Of a stretch of 64,000 nucleotides of DNA, positions 1-19,806 are shown one piece after another. The position numbers were made by a program, and so were the translations under genes. The stretch spans positions 7,192,001-7,256,000 of the forward strand of contig NC_061472.1 in the NCBI RefSeq assembly GCF_022581195.2, in the 5' to 3' direction. Numbering within the stretch: position 1 is the first letter of the stretch; each line of letters starts with the position of its first letter. A model generated the notes under the pieces. It was not told the DNA's origin. It saw only the letters and a list, made by a program, of their open reading frames with translations, and searched no databases. The stretch is from Helicoverpa zea (taxonomy: Eukaryota > Arthropoda > Insecta > Lepidoptera > Noctuidae).

Positions 1-128
1 TTTGATGTCTTTGATAACCCTGAAAGTTCTTACAAATGTAACCTGATAAACTTTTTATATCAAAATATATAAGATTTCACTAAACAATATGTATGCCTAG
101 CATGTTGACTTAAGGCAAATCCTCTGGG

Positions 129-168
129 GGAGGCACTTGTCCAACAGTGGACGTTTTGTAGGCTGAGA
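129..168 (+). repeat. Degenerate LINE/SINE 3' tail fragment
   Basis: A short stretch reads like the lepidopteran non-LTR tail motif in which an aggcacttgtccaacagtgg block is followed by taggctgag. Only about 40 bp remain and no coding frame is attached. It lies just downstream of the ABITRAM stop codon. The rest of 1-216 is AT-rich and shows nothing else. Confidence 0.4.
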
Positions 169-216
169 CAACATGGATTTCATAAAATAAAACAATATCA
201 GTACATTAAAAAGGTT

Positions 217-771
217 CTATTCTAAATCTTTCGTTTCACAACGATTCAATACTTCTAAATACTCATCATGAGTCAATAGTTCACTTTTAGTGGCTTCAGA
301 TATAGCTATACTTGACAGAATAATAGCAATGTAACCATCAGCATCCGGATACTGCTTCAGAAGCTCCGGTTGATTCACCAGCTCTTCATTTACTTCAATT
401 AGTGTACCCTTCATGCCACAGGGCACGTCAAAACTTGTGCCATCTTTATACTCTATCTTGCAAACTACAGACTTGGGGTTCAGAAGCTGACCTCCTTTCT
501 TGCTCTTGCCTTTGACAGCGTTTCTCAGCCTGTCCACCTTTCCTACAGTAAAATTAAGTTTGTACTCTTGATCCTTACTGAAAAAGAAATGACTTGGAGC
601 CAGGCTCAATAGAGCAATCCTGTTTGAATGGAACATTATCATAATATCATTGTTCTTTATCCCATCAATATCTGTAATATATCTTTTACTAAAATATCTA
701 TCAGTGAATGACTTCAAGTTGTTTAAATCTGGTATTGAATCTAATATTTTAAACTCAGTTGGTGTCTCCAT
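217..771 (-). CDS. abitram: ABITRAM (actin-binding transcription modulator, FAM206A/Simiate)
   Basis: A single-exon gene of 184 residues with ATG at 771-769; the vertebrate family member is about 180 residues. Family hallmarks are visible in order: a DRYFSKRY start of the folded core, HSNRIALLSLAPSH, the basic KGKSKKGGQLL segment, a CKIEYKDG strand, GTLIEVNEEL, and a DADGYIAIILS segment near the C terminus. In mammals the protein binds actin and is found in nuclear speckles; that role is inferred here from similarity. The start lies only 47 bp downstream of the CMC2 stop on the same strand, leaving almost no room for an independent promoter. Recognition is by motif order, with no close paralogue considered likely. 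Confidence 0.88.
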   Translation of the reverse strand: METPTEFKILDSIPDLNNLKSFTDRYFSKRYITDIDGIKNNDIMIMFHSNRIALLSLAPSHFFFSKDQEYKLNFTVGKVDRLRNAVKGKSKKGGQLLNPKSVVCKIEYKDGTSFDVPCGMKGTLIEVNEELVNQPELLKQYPDADGYIAIILSSIAISEATKSELLTHDEYLEVLNRCETKDLE

Positions 772-818
772 TGTATTGTATTGTTAATAAATGCTCTTAG
801 ATGCAATTTCTCTATATT

Positions 819-1324
819 TTAATGGGCAGCTTTTTCTTGAGCTAATATTCTGGCTCGAATCTCAGCGTGACGTCTGCGAGAATCATCCAAGTTAGCTTTT
901 TGTCTTGCAAGGCGCTCAGCTTTCAAACATTTCCTCATATCCCGATCATAGTCATTGCAATATCCCATGAACTTTCTAAATGGATGCTGGAACAAAATGC
1001 ATACGTACAAACATGTTAGACGTGTATAAAACTATACATTGTCTGGTGACAGCGTGTTTACATGGTAATTAAAAAAGTTTTAACATTCCTAACCTTCAAA
1101 TTAGGTTATTATCTTGATAAGATATAAATATCCGAAACTTATATAACAATGTACATATAACAAGACATTTTTTAGGATATATTTGTTGTTTAAACTTTAA
1201 CTAGTTGATTTGTTATGCAATTAATTTTTAACTTCTTACCTACCTCGGTGTGACAGTCCATCAACTTTCGTATGAAAACATTACATTCGGCAGTGTGTAA
1301 ATGGGGTGCTAAGTCTGTGTGCAT
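819..1324 (-). CDS. Cmc2: CMC2-like COX assembly mitochondrial protein, two exons
   Basis: Exon 1 is 1324-1244 (27 codons, [15 protein letters not shown] start) and exon 2 is 986-819, joined in phase 0 to give 82 residues, the usual size for CMC2. The donor is GAG|gtaggt and the acceptor is ttccag|CAT. The twin CX9C pattern expected of this intermembrane-space family is visible: a cysteine pair in [13 protein letters not shown] in exon 1 and a second in [13 protein letters not shown] in exon 2. CMC2 acts in cytochrome c oxidase biogenesis in the mitochondrial intermembrane space (family knowledge). An ATTAAA overlaps the stop codon and could serve as a weak polyadenylation signal before ABITRAM. 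Confidence 0.88.
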
Positions 1325-2769
1325 AACTATGTATTTATTAAGTTATGGTGTTTTTAAATATTTATATTAGTCCAACCGTAGTTGGTATGTATTAATAAAG
1401 GAATTAAAACAGCTCAACGAAAATCTGCAGCAGATTTGTTCGCGCTTTGACGTCTATTTCAGTGTCAGTCAGTGAAGTCGTTGTCAATGTCATGTCACTA
1501 GCTGTTTACAAAGTACAAAGGGTAGGAAGATATTTACCAAGAAAAAATTGCGCCGATCCCCTTAGTGGCTTGGTTCAAGAAAGTCAAACTGGACTAATTG
1601 TTTTTAAAATCTCTCGGGACATTTGGATAATAATCTGACTGACTTCTTTTCTCCTTTTATTCCATTTTTATTGTTTATTTTTTTTATGATTTTTTTATTG
1701 TTGATGACAAGTACGTTTCGTTATACGATCTCAAAATTATATGACGTTCATAAGATTTGACGCTCCGTTCCTTCCAGTAACGTACTTACCAAGAACAGCG
1801 CCATGAAGGCATCGGCTAGGAAAATAATGAAAAGAAAATCCCTTATTCTCGGCAATAATGTGGAGCCGCCATATCAGTAGAAACTTGAGTATCGAGAGGA
1901 CTTTTGGATTTTGTAGATTTGTATAAAAAGTATACACAAGTACCCCGTCAGCCAGCAATGGATAGTGTCCGAAGACGACCCACAGACCCACTGACCAAAG
2001 TGTCGACTTTTAAAAAATTTAAAAGGAATTGTTAAACTGGTTCTTTTTTTTTTATTAGATACATAAACAACGAACCATTTGTTTCCGTTTTCAATTTATC
2101 TATAAAGACGATCAGGTATTCTGTATAAAAAAATATTCTCAAGAGAAAAACCAAACAGCCAATTAATAGTCGCAGTACTTAACATGTTTTCAGGAATTTC
2201 AGGTAGATGATGAATTCTGAACAGGATTCAAATAAAACACTGATGATTTTTATTTAGTTTTTACTTAAATACATAGTCACATTGTGTCTCATTAATAACT
2301 AACAAAGAAATAATAACGGCAAACACCGCTCAAGTACGGGATTTAATTAGAACTAGTAGTAGGAATACCTACATTGACATACCTTAGAATAGATACAAGA
2401 GTAACTAACAACTTCAATAATGACTAGTAATATATTGCATTTTTGAGACATGTATAAAAAACACCTTGATAATTAGGATTGGAAGTTGTCTTGCGTTGTC
2501 TATCATCACCACTAATAAACGCACGAAGAAAATCACAATAAATCATACGATACGACATCATTCATCTCAAAAACAGGAACAAGCGAGTATAAAGCAAAAT
2601 AAATTACAGATAAATAAAGAAATGCGATGTAACGAAAAATAACTAGTGATTTGATGCCCGATTAGATGAAGAAATGCAAAATGTGCCCAAAATAAATGTC
2701 CAATCCAATTGGCTAAAATTAAAAAGCGGGTGTGTAGTGTGGTGCGGGGTTCGTTCGTTCGCGGAGGCA
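1325..2769. other. Intergenic, no confident gene
   Basis: The CMC2 5' flank, followed by about 1.4 kb without a recognisable gene. On the minus strand, 1797-2010 has an acceptor-like tttaaaag and a donor CTTG|gtaagt with a hydrophobic translation, but I cannot assign it to a family. 2010-2769 is AT-rich and would hold the sarcalumenin 3' untranslated region at its right end. Confidence 0.6.
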
Positions 2770-10978
<8,209 letters not shown>

Positions 10979-12629
10979 GTTGTTCAAGTTAAGCCCGCTG
11001 TGCTGGGCTATCAGTCATTTGCACACACACTCGCGCACCTGGTCGGCCAATCTAAGGACGTTGTACACATCTACACTGAATGAGCGAATCCACTTAATTC
11101 GTCGGCTAACACGACTCGCATTCCCACAGGAATGCAACTCGGGTTGAGACCGTTACCATTAAACCGCGGTTAATAATGACCGAATCGAAAGACGAGTAGC
11201 CAAATAAATAAAGTAGAAAGACATAAATTGTTAAACGACAACTCTATTATTAACCGCGTTTCAATGGCTAAAATATTGGCTGCAGCGGCAAGCGGTACGC
11301 GACACTGCACGTAAAGACGACGGACGTACTCTATTTCCGGAGACAGCACAGCATCGCTGGTCGGAGGGGTACTGGCGAGAGCGCGAGGCTCTCCCCGCGC
11401 CGGAGCTTTCAGCGACATTCAGCGCGGTGCGCGTGCCAAGCGCAGCCCACGACACGCGGCGGCGCCCGCGCTTCCAGCCTCAACTACCTGGACGCCTCAA
11501 TAAAGCTTATTTTGTTTATAATCCACGTGTTCCAACTGTATATTATTGTAACCTGCAGCTGGTCTAATACTCAACATCTTGTCCATCATAACGACATTAA
11601 GAGAAACAAACGATTAAAAATAAGACTCATCACGTTATAAGAGACTATGCAAATAATTTCGAAAACCATTTTTGAATGGGAGAAATAGCTAATAGTCATC
11701 ATCAACCCAACACAGTTCCAAAGTCCAATCTGAATATTTGGGAACTAACCAAACGCTTTTCCACAAGATTTTCAAGAGATACGTTATTCAATTATTTCAG
11801 GAGGCAATAGTTTTCCGCATCACTGCGCCGATGACGTCTGCCGACGTTAATTGTCATTTAATTTTGTCTTAGATTAGATAATATACAAAAGGAACGGGCC
11901 AAATGGCTTTGAATAACGTAATAAGACAAGCGAGATGTTGGTTGCGTTCACATAGCATTAATACTTGTCGACGTACAAAATCTGTTGGCTCGTGGTGAAG
12001 CCCTGCTCGTGGTGAGATCCACCGTTATAATATATCAGCATGTCGCTTGCGAAATTACTGCACTTGGTGCAGTGACATCCTCAAAGCCATTGCCTACGCA
12101 AATATAGTTTTCATTCGCGGCTATTTGTAGATAGTCCTTGTGCCGCAGGTGTCATAACAACACTTACCTACTGGTATATATTTTCGAGGAAAGACTCATA
12201 TTTTACCTGGAAGGCAAACTGTTAACTCATAAATTATGAAAATCATTTCATTATTATACCTATACTATTCTGTAAATTCTAGACATAACGTCGGAAACTC
12301 GGAAACGTCTGACAAACCATCTCTAGGGGTATTATGGACACTTTAACTAAGTAAAACTAAACATACCTATCTCAAACTAAATCATATATTATGAACCCTT
12401 GTGATTTATTTTATGGTTTACCGATTTAATTACCTTTCAGTTATATAGTATTTAATGGCATTATCAAGAGCCAAACGCCGCCAAACTATTATCGGTATAA
12501 TTACACAAGTTGACAGGTTTTCTTTGAACATGTACCCAAGAATATAAATGCCAACCACCTCATAAAATCGAAACAATATTCAACAATCGTGCGGCTGTTA
12601 CTATAACCACGAGCTCCTCTTTTTCTTCT
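10979..12629. other. Sarcalumenin 5' flank, GC-rich patch, no gene
   Basis: A GC- and CpG-rich stretch at about 11280-11480 stands out from the AT-rich surroundings and is the likeliest promoter or 5' untranslated exon region for the sarcalumenin gene. I see no protein-coding exon with acceptable splice sites. 11500-12629 is AT-rich and featureless. Confidence 0.4.
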
Positions 12630-12840
12630 TTTTGCCCGGTTCCCAAGTTTATTTTGGGTCCGCAAAGAAAGTCTTCCGCTTCCATTCCTTCCTGTCACTT
12701 GTCATACTCACACTTACTCCCTTCTTATTGCTGTCATCTTTCAGGCAGCCCATCCATCATCTCTTAAGTCTTCCTATAATCTATATTCATACTCAGAGCT
12801 CATGCTACATACCTGCTTCCTTAGATCCATTCATATAATT
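12630..12840 (-). repeat. RTE-type LINE 3' end, decayed
   Basis: Reading the minus strand gives a broken GCLKDD segment, then SMTSDRKEWKRKTFFADPK, then a stop and the aaacttgggaaccgggcaa tail. This is the C terminus of a lepidopteran RTE-like reverse transcriptase open reading frame. A sister copy of the same family lies at 55266-55480. Confidence 0.65.
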
Positions 12841-12961
12841 ATCATAACTAAGGTTCCCAATAGTACCTCAAGGAGTACCTCAAGGAACAGTCCTAGGTAC
12901 CATTTTTTTATTTTTATATAGACTGAACGTTTCAAAACCCCCAAATCTGAATAGGTATTGG

Positions 12962-14528
12962 CAGCCCCGGATCTAGGGGGGGCCAAGCCGGGGCCCATGC
13001 CCCGGGCGGCAAATACAGGGGGCGGCAAAATCAGATGGCTGCCTGATTTTAAATCCTACATCACAGAATACCATAAAGTTACCTACCTACAGGGCCGTCT
13101 TAACCTATGGTGCAGGGTGTGTTGTATGTCTCAGGGGCGCCCCACCACCAGGAAATTTCGAAAAAATTACACCCGTTTGATAAGGAAGTTCCATTGTATC
13201 ATGATACTGATAAGCAAAGTTTCTAAAAAAGTCACCTTCGCTTTATTTAATTGATCATTTTGATTATTTTTCACTTTTAACATCCTCCAAATAAGTGAAA
13301 AAATTCTCGCTCGCTAAATGACAATGTATGTGCTATTTTTCTGATTGTTTTATTATTTTTATTGACACACCGAATCAACGAACACAAATGGCACTCGCTC
13401 TTATCACGGTTTCTTTTTATTTGAAAATAATTCCCAGTTAAATTTGTGAGTCTTTAAACAAATAATTTAAAAAAGTTCGTGGCTTTACAGTGTACTTAGT
13501 CAAAAATATTATTTATGGCGTCCTCAAAAACAAAAAAGTTTGCGCTTCTGACTGCTTGTTACTTTACAGCGCTTTTTAAAATATATTAACTCTTTGTGTC
13601 CCAAAATTAAAAAAAATTGCGCGCTTCTTTCGCTCGCGCAAAGGAGATGGCCAAATTTTCATAGAAAAAAAACCCAGAATCGACAGCAATGAAATGGTTA
13701 CCAATAGGTTCTTTATGATAGACCTTTGATGGTGCCAAAAAATCCAGACTGAAATCCATGGGGTATAGGAGCTATTTCATATTATCGCAAAAATAGGTTA
13801 TGTTGAATATATGTTGATTTTAAAGATTATTAACATCAAGGGACATAAAAAAGCAAAGTAAACTAACATTATACAAGCCACTAGTAACAACCCCATAGTT
13901 TCAGAGTTGGCCTGGTGATTAAAAGGTCTTGTATTTAACCACTCCAGATACGATTAAGCACCGACCTTACCTACTTGGAGAGGTTTCGCAGTTACATGCA
14001 ACCTTCACAACTGGCTATGAAATGTTTTTGGAGAAATTGTCTTTGAAAATCGCGCCATGTGACATTGTCAAATATAACAAATGACTTAGCAATGTAAAAC
14101 GGTCCAATCACGAGTCTGCATTCAACTTCTAACGAACATCAAACAGTAAAAGTAAACTTTTTTGTGAACTAAAATCTTGATCGAAAAAACGTTATAAAAA
14201 GAGAACCCCATGGTTTTTAGATGTTTTGAAATACTTTTTAAAATCCACAAATTATACTGAATCCAATCATACATATGAAGTTCCTGTCGACTCTGGGTTT
14301 TTTTTTGGCCATCTCCTTTTTACAATAATTGCATTATTCTGTCTCGACTTTCATAACTTAAACCTGGCCAACAGTTTGATCCTACAATGATTTGGACACT
14401 TTTTTTAAAGTCATTTACCTACCAAAAAAGTGACTTTCGTTGGTGAAAATAAACATAAGTAGGTAGGTAGGCGGGGCGGAATTTTTCAGTTTTTGCCCCG
14501 CTTAAAAAAAATTGAAGATCCGGGGCTG
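12962..14528. mobile_element. Non-autonomous hAT-type element (1,567 bp)
   Basis: Terminal inverted repeats begin CAGCCCCGGATC at both ends, with GC-rich subterminal sequence (gcggggc blocks). They are flanked by an exact 8-bp target duplication GGTATTGG at 12954-12961 and 14529-14536. An 8-bp duplication and a CAG start fit the hAT superfamily. No transposase frame survives. A second inverted pair inside it (13639-13690 and 14284-14320, sharing ggagatggccaaa and acccagaatcgacag) looks like a nested MITE. Confidence 0.75.
13639..14320. mobile_element. Nested MITE inside the hAT element
   Basis: The left arm reads GGAGATGGCCAAA followed by AAAACCCAGAATCGACAG, and the right arm is its near-exact reverse complement with one change in the TCGACAG block. 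Arms are about 40 bp and the interior is AT-rich. The target duplication is not clear by eye. Confidence 0.5.
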
Positions 14529-14611
14529 GGTATTGGTATTGCTAGAGCCCTATCTTGGAGAGCAGGTTAAACCTGTCGGCCCTGCAATTTCTCTTACTAC
14601 ATTTTATGTAG

Positions 14612-14662
14612 TCTGTGACCAGATTGCGAATTAATTTCTATTCAATTTTGACATTATTAAAT
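14612..14662 (-). repeat. Fragment of the GGGCCCGATTCT MITE family
   Basis: The string atttctattcaattttgaca with an attatta continuation matches the terminal part of the MITE at 28486-30673 and 55897-56292. Only about 50 bp remain here. Confidence 0.5.
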
Positions 14663-14667
14663 TAGTA

Positions 14668-15460
14668 AGGCGGCCAACTTTATAGTAAGTCATTGCGGGA
14701 CACCCACCCCTATCCGCAATAAGAATTAGGATTTGTTGGAATTGTTAATGGTGTACTTAAATTAGAAACAAACAACACCACTACCGAATTAACATTTATT
14801 TTTAAAATCATATTTTTCACATGAGTGACATTTTTTTAATAGGTCTGGGTTTTGGTTCAGAATGTCCAAAAAGTTTTCACAGCTGCCCATATTGAATTTT
14901 ATAATTAGCATTGCACGTAATGTTTCTACTTTTAGTGAAGACTTTTCGGATGTCCATAAGCTGTTCATTAAGGAAAATTCACGCACACATGCATACAATT
15001 TTTGCCTCATTGTCTATGTTGTGATTGTAGGGCGACACTCCATCTAGACATTTATATAATCAAAGACTATTGCATACACTAGCGCTCTTTGAACTTGAGC
15101 CTTTTTTGTCTCTGTCTCTCTTGCACTTGGCGCGCGAAACAAAACAATGAAAACTCCGGGAAACTCACGTAAACGCATGCGGCATGAACACACGGACGCA
15201 CGCGCGCAGCCGTACACACACACACACACACATGCTTGATGATACACTGCCTGCGGTAGCAACGGCGCCGCACCGCATCTCGTCATTCGTATTTTGATGT
15301 GGAACACCTTTATGCGAGCAAAGCGATGGGAAACGAGGAATGCGGGACATGCGGGACGCCTTAGACGATTTGCGGGACTATTTTATTAAATATTGCAATG
15401 CGGGATTGCAACTGTCATTACGGGACGGTCCCGCAGAATGCGGGACGGTTGGCCGCCTTA
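14668..15460 (-). mobile_element. Deleted hAT element with transposase C-terminal remnant
   Basis: Terminal repeats AAGGCGGCCAAC and GTTGGCCGCCTT are flanked by attaaatta on both sides. The minus strand at 15010-14789 encodes VREFSLMNSLWTSEKSSL followed by VETLRAMLIIKFN and a short tail. This resembles the hAT dimerisation region, in which an ERxFS-like motif precedes a W and an R/K-x-x-L motif. Repeated tgcgggac blocks near the right end look like subterminal transposase-binding repeats. A (CA)n run at 15213-15231 lies inside. The rest of the transposase is missing. Confidence 0.6.
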
Positions 15461-15547
15461 TTAAATTATATAGGGATAATTATAGAATCCTCCAAATTTT
15501 ACTTTTAATGTATTTATCTATGGGCCATTCGTAATAAAGTTTAAATA

Positions 15548-15786
15548 AATAAATATTCCTTCATTCTCATAGCCCGGTGGGACAGCAATCTGACACGACC
15601 GGAGTGATGGTGCAGGCATAACGTGCTCTCCGATGCACGGGTGTATCAATCGCCAACTTCCAAGCTCCTGGTTGCTTTGTGAAAAATTCTATCCACAAAG
15701 CGATTTCGGCCCGACCCGGAATTCGAACCTGCGAACTCGTGCACAGTAGCCGCGCTATGCGGCAGCTAGCCCAACGAGGCAGTCAA
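15548..15786 (-). mobile_element. tRNA-headed SINE, family B
   Basis: On the minus strand the element starts gactgcctcgttgggctagc and carries a B-box-like GGTTCGAATTCC followed by gggtcgggccgaaatcgct. The same head occurs on the plus strand at 45711. The A and B boxes indicate RNA polymerase III promotion derived from a tRNA gene. Confidence 0.65.
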
Positions 15787-16280
15787 TATGTACAGATGTA
15801 AGTAGGTACAGTTTTCATGGAACATACACAAACTTTGGCCTCATGGAATTCTTTGCAGAGACCCTTTTTAGGTTTCAGAGGGTGACAGAATGAGGGTTTT
15901 ATAGGCCACATGTACACTAAGTCTCGAGAATTCAGTTGTGGAATATAATTAATAAAAAAAGACCACAATACAAAATTTAAAATCTTAATTTATTACTTAC
16001 AACTATTATATTACCTAAGAATTAAAAGAATCAGGGAAATACATTTATTTCTTTTACGAACATGGGGCAGGGTTTACTGGAGTGTATGTATTGATATGTT
16101 GTCTTATGAAACTAGGTATTGATTGTCTATAATAAAGGACAATTTTGTAATTAACACAGATATAAAAATGTTTTACAGAAATCAAGGTGTTTAACATGAA
16201 TACAAAACAGCATGTTCCTTAGTATTGGCTTTGAATTTCCAACATTTTAAGAAATTTACAAGAGCTATGTCCTACTGGTC
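15787..16280. other. 3' flank of RPB6
   Basis: AT-rich sequence with no gene. It is expected to include the RPB6 3' untranslated region on the minus strand. Confidence 0.5.
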
Positions 16281-16852
<572 letters not shown>

Positions 16853-17290
16853 TTATTAACAGTCGAAGTAAGATTAAAATAGCAGTTTCTTGAATTAAAA
16901 GGTGTTTGTTTTCTGTATTTTAGAAAACAAACTAAATTTTTTGAGGTTAGCTTTATAACCACAGAGCACTTGTCGAATTAAGAACATGACATTGACAATA
17001 AATAAGGATTGACGTAGTTTCGTCAAGTTTCGTGCAGTCTGCGCGTTTCGCAGCAGTTCTATTTTTGTTAGTTATGTTTAGTAATTAATGTAAAATGATA
17101 GTTAATATGGTTTTTATATTATATTGGTAAAATAATTAAAGATTATTATAATTAGTGTTATGTTATAGATAGACCATTTGATATACTTCACTGTTAAAAG
17201 CTACAGGTACTCGGGTGACAGGCTATATTTATGTAAACCGCGAGAAACAAGCAGTGTCAACTAAATTAGGCAGTTTTTATTCAACATGTT

Positions 17291-17620
17291 CTATTTTAAT
17301 AATATTCTTTTGGATAACGGTTGGTAAACCGTAATTGGTTCTAGATTTTTATGAACGCACCCATATTCTTTTGTCCATTGCTCTATGGTTAGTTCTCCTT
17401 GTCGTTGGGTTATTGGCAGCCTTTCCTTTTCCGGTTCTGCATCAAAGCTGTAACCATGCCGGTGTGTATTTTTATTTATCTGACTAAAATATCCAACTGT
17501 GTTCAATAAAATCACAAGTTTTCTGTGTTCGTTATTGTTTGGCGATAATTCTGATAGTTTGTAACAGTGCCTCCTAACATCGCAATGGAAACTCGTTATC
17601 GTCGAAACAAGCGGATACAC
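17291..17620 (-). CDS. Unassigned 109-codon ORF antisense to eS27 exon 1
   Basis: An uninterrupted frame from ATG at 17620 to TAG at 17291, with AATAAA about 10 nt past the stop. I do not recognise the protein: it has no signal peptide, membrane segment or cysteine motif beyond a few His/Cys residues. It overlaps, on the opposite strand, the only plausible eS27 first exon (17456-17461) and its pyrimidine-rich leader. Either it is a chance frame or the two genes overlap. I favour chance. Confidence 0.2.
   Translation of the reverse strand: MYPLVSTITSFHCDVRRHCYKLSELSPNNNEHRKLVILLNTVGYFSQINKNTHRHGYSFDAEPEKERLPITQRQGELTIEQWTKEYGCVHKNLEPITVYQPLSKRILLK
17415..17455 (+). promoter_or_regulatory. Candidate 5' TOP leader of RpS27
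   Basis: A pyrimidine-rich run cctttccttttccgg precedes an aacc-ATG start. Ribosomal protein mRNAs usually begin with a C inside such a tract, which makes their translation growth-responsive. The exact start site is inferred. Confidence 0.5.
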
Positions 17621-19182
17621 ATGGCAGTGCCTGACATGTCAGATGAATAACTAACAAAAAACTTACGGATTTATCTTACTGTTTTAAAGTCTCGTGTGGA
17701 TTGTATAAATCTCTTTATCCCAAGTGTTTTAAGCTCCCAATTTTCCAAAATAAAAGTACTGCGAAGTGATAAAATAACCTAAATGTGCGTTTTCGGTTTT
17801 TCAGCTCGCAATTGATTTATTGCATCCTTCTCCCGCGTCGGAGAAAAGGAAACACAAGTTGAAGAGGCTGGTGCCACATCCGAACTCATACTTCATGGAT
17901 GTCAAGTGCCCTGGCTGCTACAAAATCACAACTGTTTTCAGTCACGCGCAAAGGGTGGTCGTATGCGCAGGTTGCTCAACGATCCTTTGCCAGCCCACCG
18001 GTGGTCGCGCTAGATTAACGGAGGGTGAGTTTTTAACCTACAAGTCTATATCTAAACTAGCCAAAAACAAATGCTTCATCAGACCTGACATACAGGTTAA
18101 TGATAGCACAGCAGAGATTGCAATTTGTGGAACTTTCTATTATAATTTCACCACATTAATACATACACTCATAAGTCATCATAAACTCATGATAAACAAA
18201 CTAATGTTATTGATATGACCGAAAACCTTTATTGCTATATTGCAATCATACTAAGATTACTTCAATAAGGGATAATCATCATTGCATACTGTCGAGGAAT
18301 CAATATTAATAACTATTTCAGGAATAGAAACTAGTTTTGTGTACAGTTATCCACATGGAATCAGTGATTCATATCAAAACATAGTGTAACACTTCACTGA
18401 AAATGTGAAATTACTATCTAATATACTTGAAACCAAATACATCTTAAGCCAGGTTGACGGTTCATGAATAAAATTGTTATCATTAACTGAATATGCATCT
18501 CTAACAACATCTAGAGTTATTCGGGTTACTCTAACAACATTATTTCAAAATCTATGTGTACATTGTGCAAGACTGCAACTTGTATTTGAATTGCATTTAT
18601 TGTGCAATCATAATAATTTACCCTTTGTGTGCAATTAGATTATTGCCCTTCATAATTATATACCACTGATATTCCAATTCTATTGTTGTTCCGATAAGTG
18701 TTATTGAACTGTCGATATTTTTATCTTCACAAACAATGTAAGCAGATCATGTTTCTTATTGTAAACACATGTTTTATTCAATGTATTCATATTGTATTAT
18801 TTTCAGTCGCTTCTTGTAAAGCACTGGTACTCAGCTGAATCCGGTTAGACTGGAAGCCGACCCCAACATGATTGGGAAAAAGGCTCGGAGGATGATGATG
18901 ATGTTTTATTCAATAGATTTCAGATTAGATAAATATTATAGTGAAACTGAAATCTTGGAGTAACAACACTGCATTTTGTATATTTGATGCCGAAAATTGC
19001 ATTAATTCAATTTAGCGAGCAGATTGCAAATTTGGTTTGCAGAATATTAAGATTTACCAGTAATGGAATATTTGCAGATCAATAAACAAATATTCTAGCT
19101 ATAACTGGTGAAAATAAGTTTTATTGATGCTAACATGTTTTTGTTTGTTACAGGATGTTCGTTTAGGAGAAAACAACATTAA
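17456..19182 (+). CDS. RpS27: Ribosomal protein eS27 (RpS27), three exons
   Basis: Exon 2 (17805-18024) and exon 3 (19154-19182) encode an unmistakable eS27: [18 protein letters not shown], the C4 zinc ribbon (CPGCYK and CAGCSTILC), and the end [12 protein letters not shown]. Exon 1 must supply Met-Pro. The only upstream ATG-CC followed by GT is ATGCCG|gtgtgt at 17456-17461, behind a cctttccttttccgg tract that looks like a 5' terminal oligopyrimidine leader. The total is 84 residues, exactly the family length. The donor gtgtgt is not ideal. The 1.1-kb second intron contains a SINE tail. Confidence 0.9.
18806..18903 (+). mobile_element. 5'-truncated tRNA-derived SINE, family A
   Basis: In RpS27 intron 2. 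It carries the family's 3' portion: gtaaagcactggtactcagc, gactggaagccgacccc, a ttgggaaaaaggctcggagg end, and a (GAT)n tail. The remainder of the intron (18025-18805, 18904-19153) is AT-rich without recognisable features. Confidence 0.75.
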
Positions 19183-19806
19183 CTATTCCTGGAGAGAAGC
19201 CCTATTAATTTAAGATTCTTTTATTTCCATTGTGAGACGGAGAGATATTTTACAAAATTTGTTAAAATGGATCCAGATAAGCTCTACCAATAAAAGGCTT
19301 TTTCAAAGGGAATGTTGTGGTTTGATTCTTTTAAATAAATTTAACAATACTGTAAATAATGTTTATTTTCTTAGAACTAACTGCATTGCACACTCCTTCC
19401 AAAAATATCACATAGTTAAGGAATATCCCCCATATATTACTTGAATATTTTAATGATTATTATCAATTGGTAAAATTCTGTAAATGTATAATTTTAGCTG
19501 GTGTAAGCTAGCATACAATATAATTATAAGCTAGCTCTAAATATGTTAAACTTTACATCTATTCTACCAAAAAAATATATCAAACTATTTGAGCTACATA
19601 CTTCTAACTAAATCAACAAGGGATTTTTCTAAATTAAATACATAATTGTATAACTGACCATAAGGAAAATTCACTAAGGCAAGATTTTTCTGTAAAAATA
19701 ACAATCTTATTATTCACAAAAAATAAATAACATGTCAATACTATAATAAATTCATAACAGTGTAGAATATAAAAAATGGTCTATAAAATGGCTAAAAAGC
19801 TGTAAA
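19183..19806. other. Convergent 3' flanks of RpS27 and riboflavin kinase
   Basis: AT-rich sequence with several AATAAA-like signals on both strands and no coding exon. The two genes are transcribed toward each other here. Confidence 0.5.

Noticed and set aside
1737..2010. Minus-strand hydrophobic 84-codon frame with a gtaagt donor
   Set aside because: No partner exon or family resemblance; a second frame looks equally protein-like, so it is probably chance or a decayed exon.
15213..15231. (CA)n run as a functional site
   Set aside because: It is a simple microsatellite inside a dead hAT element.
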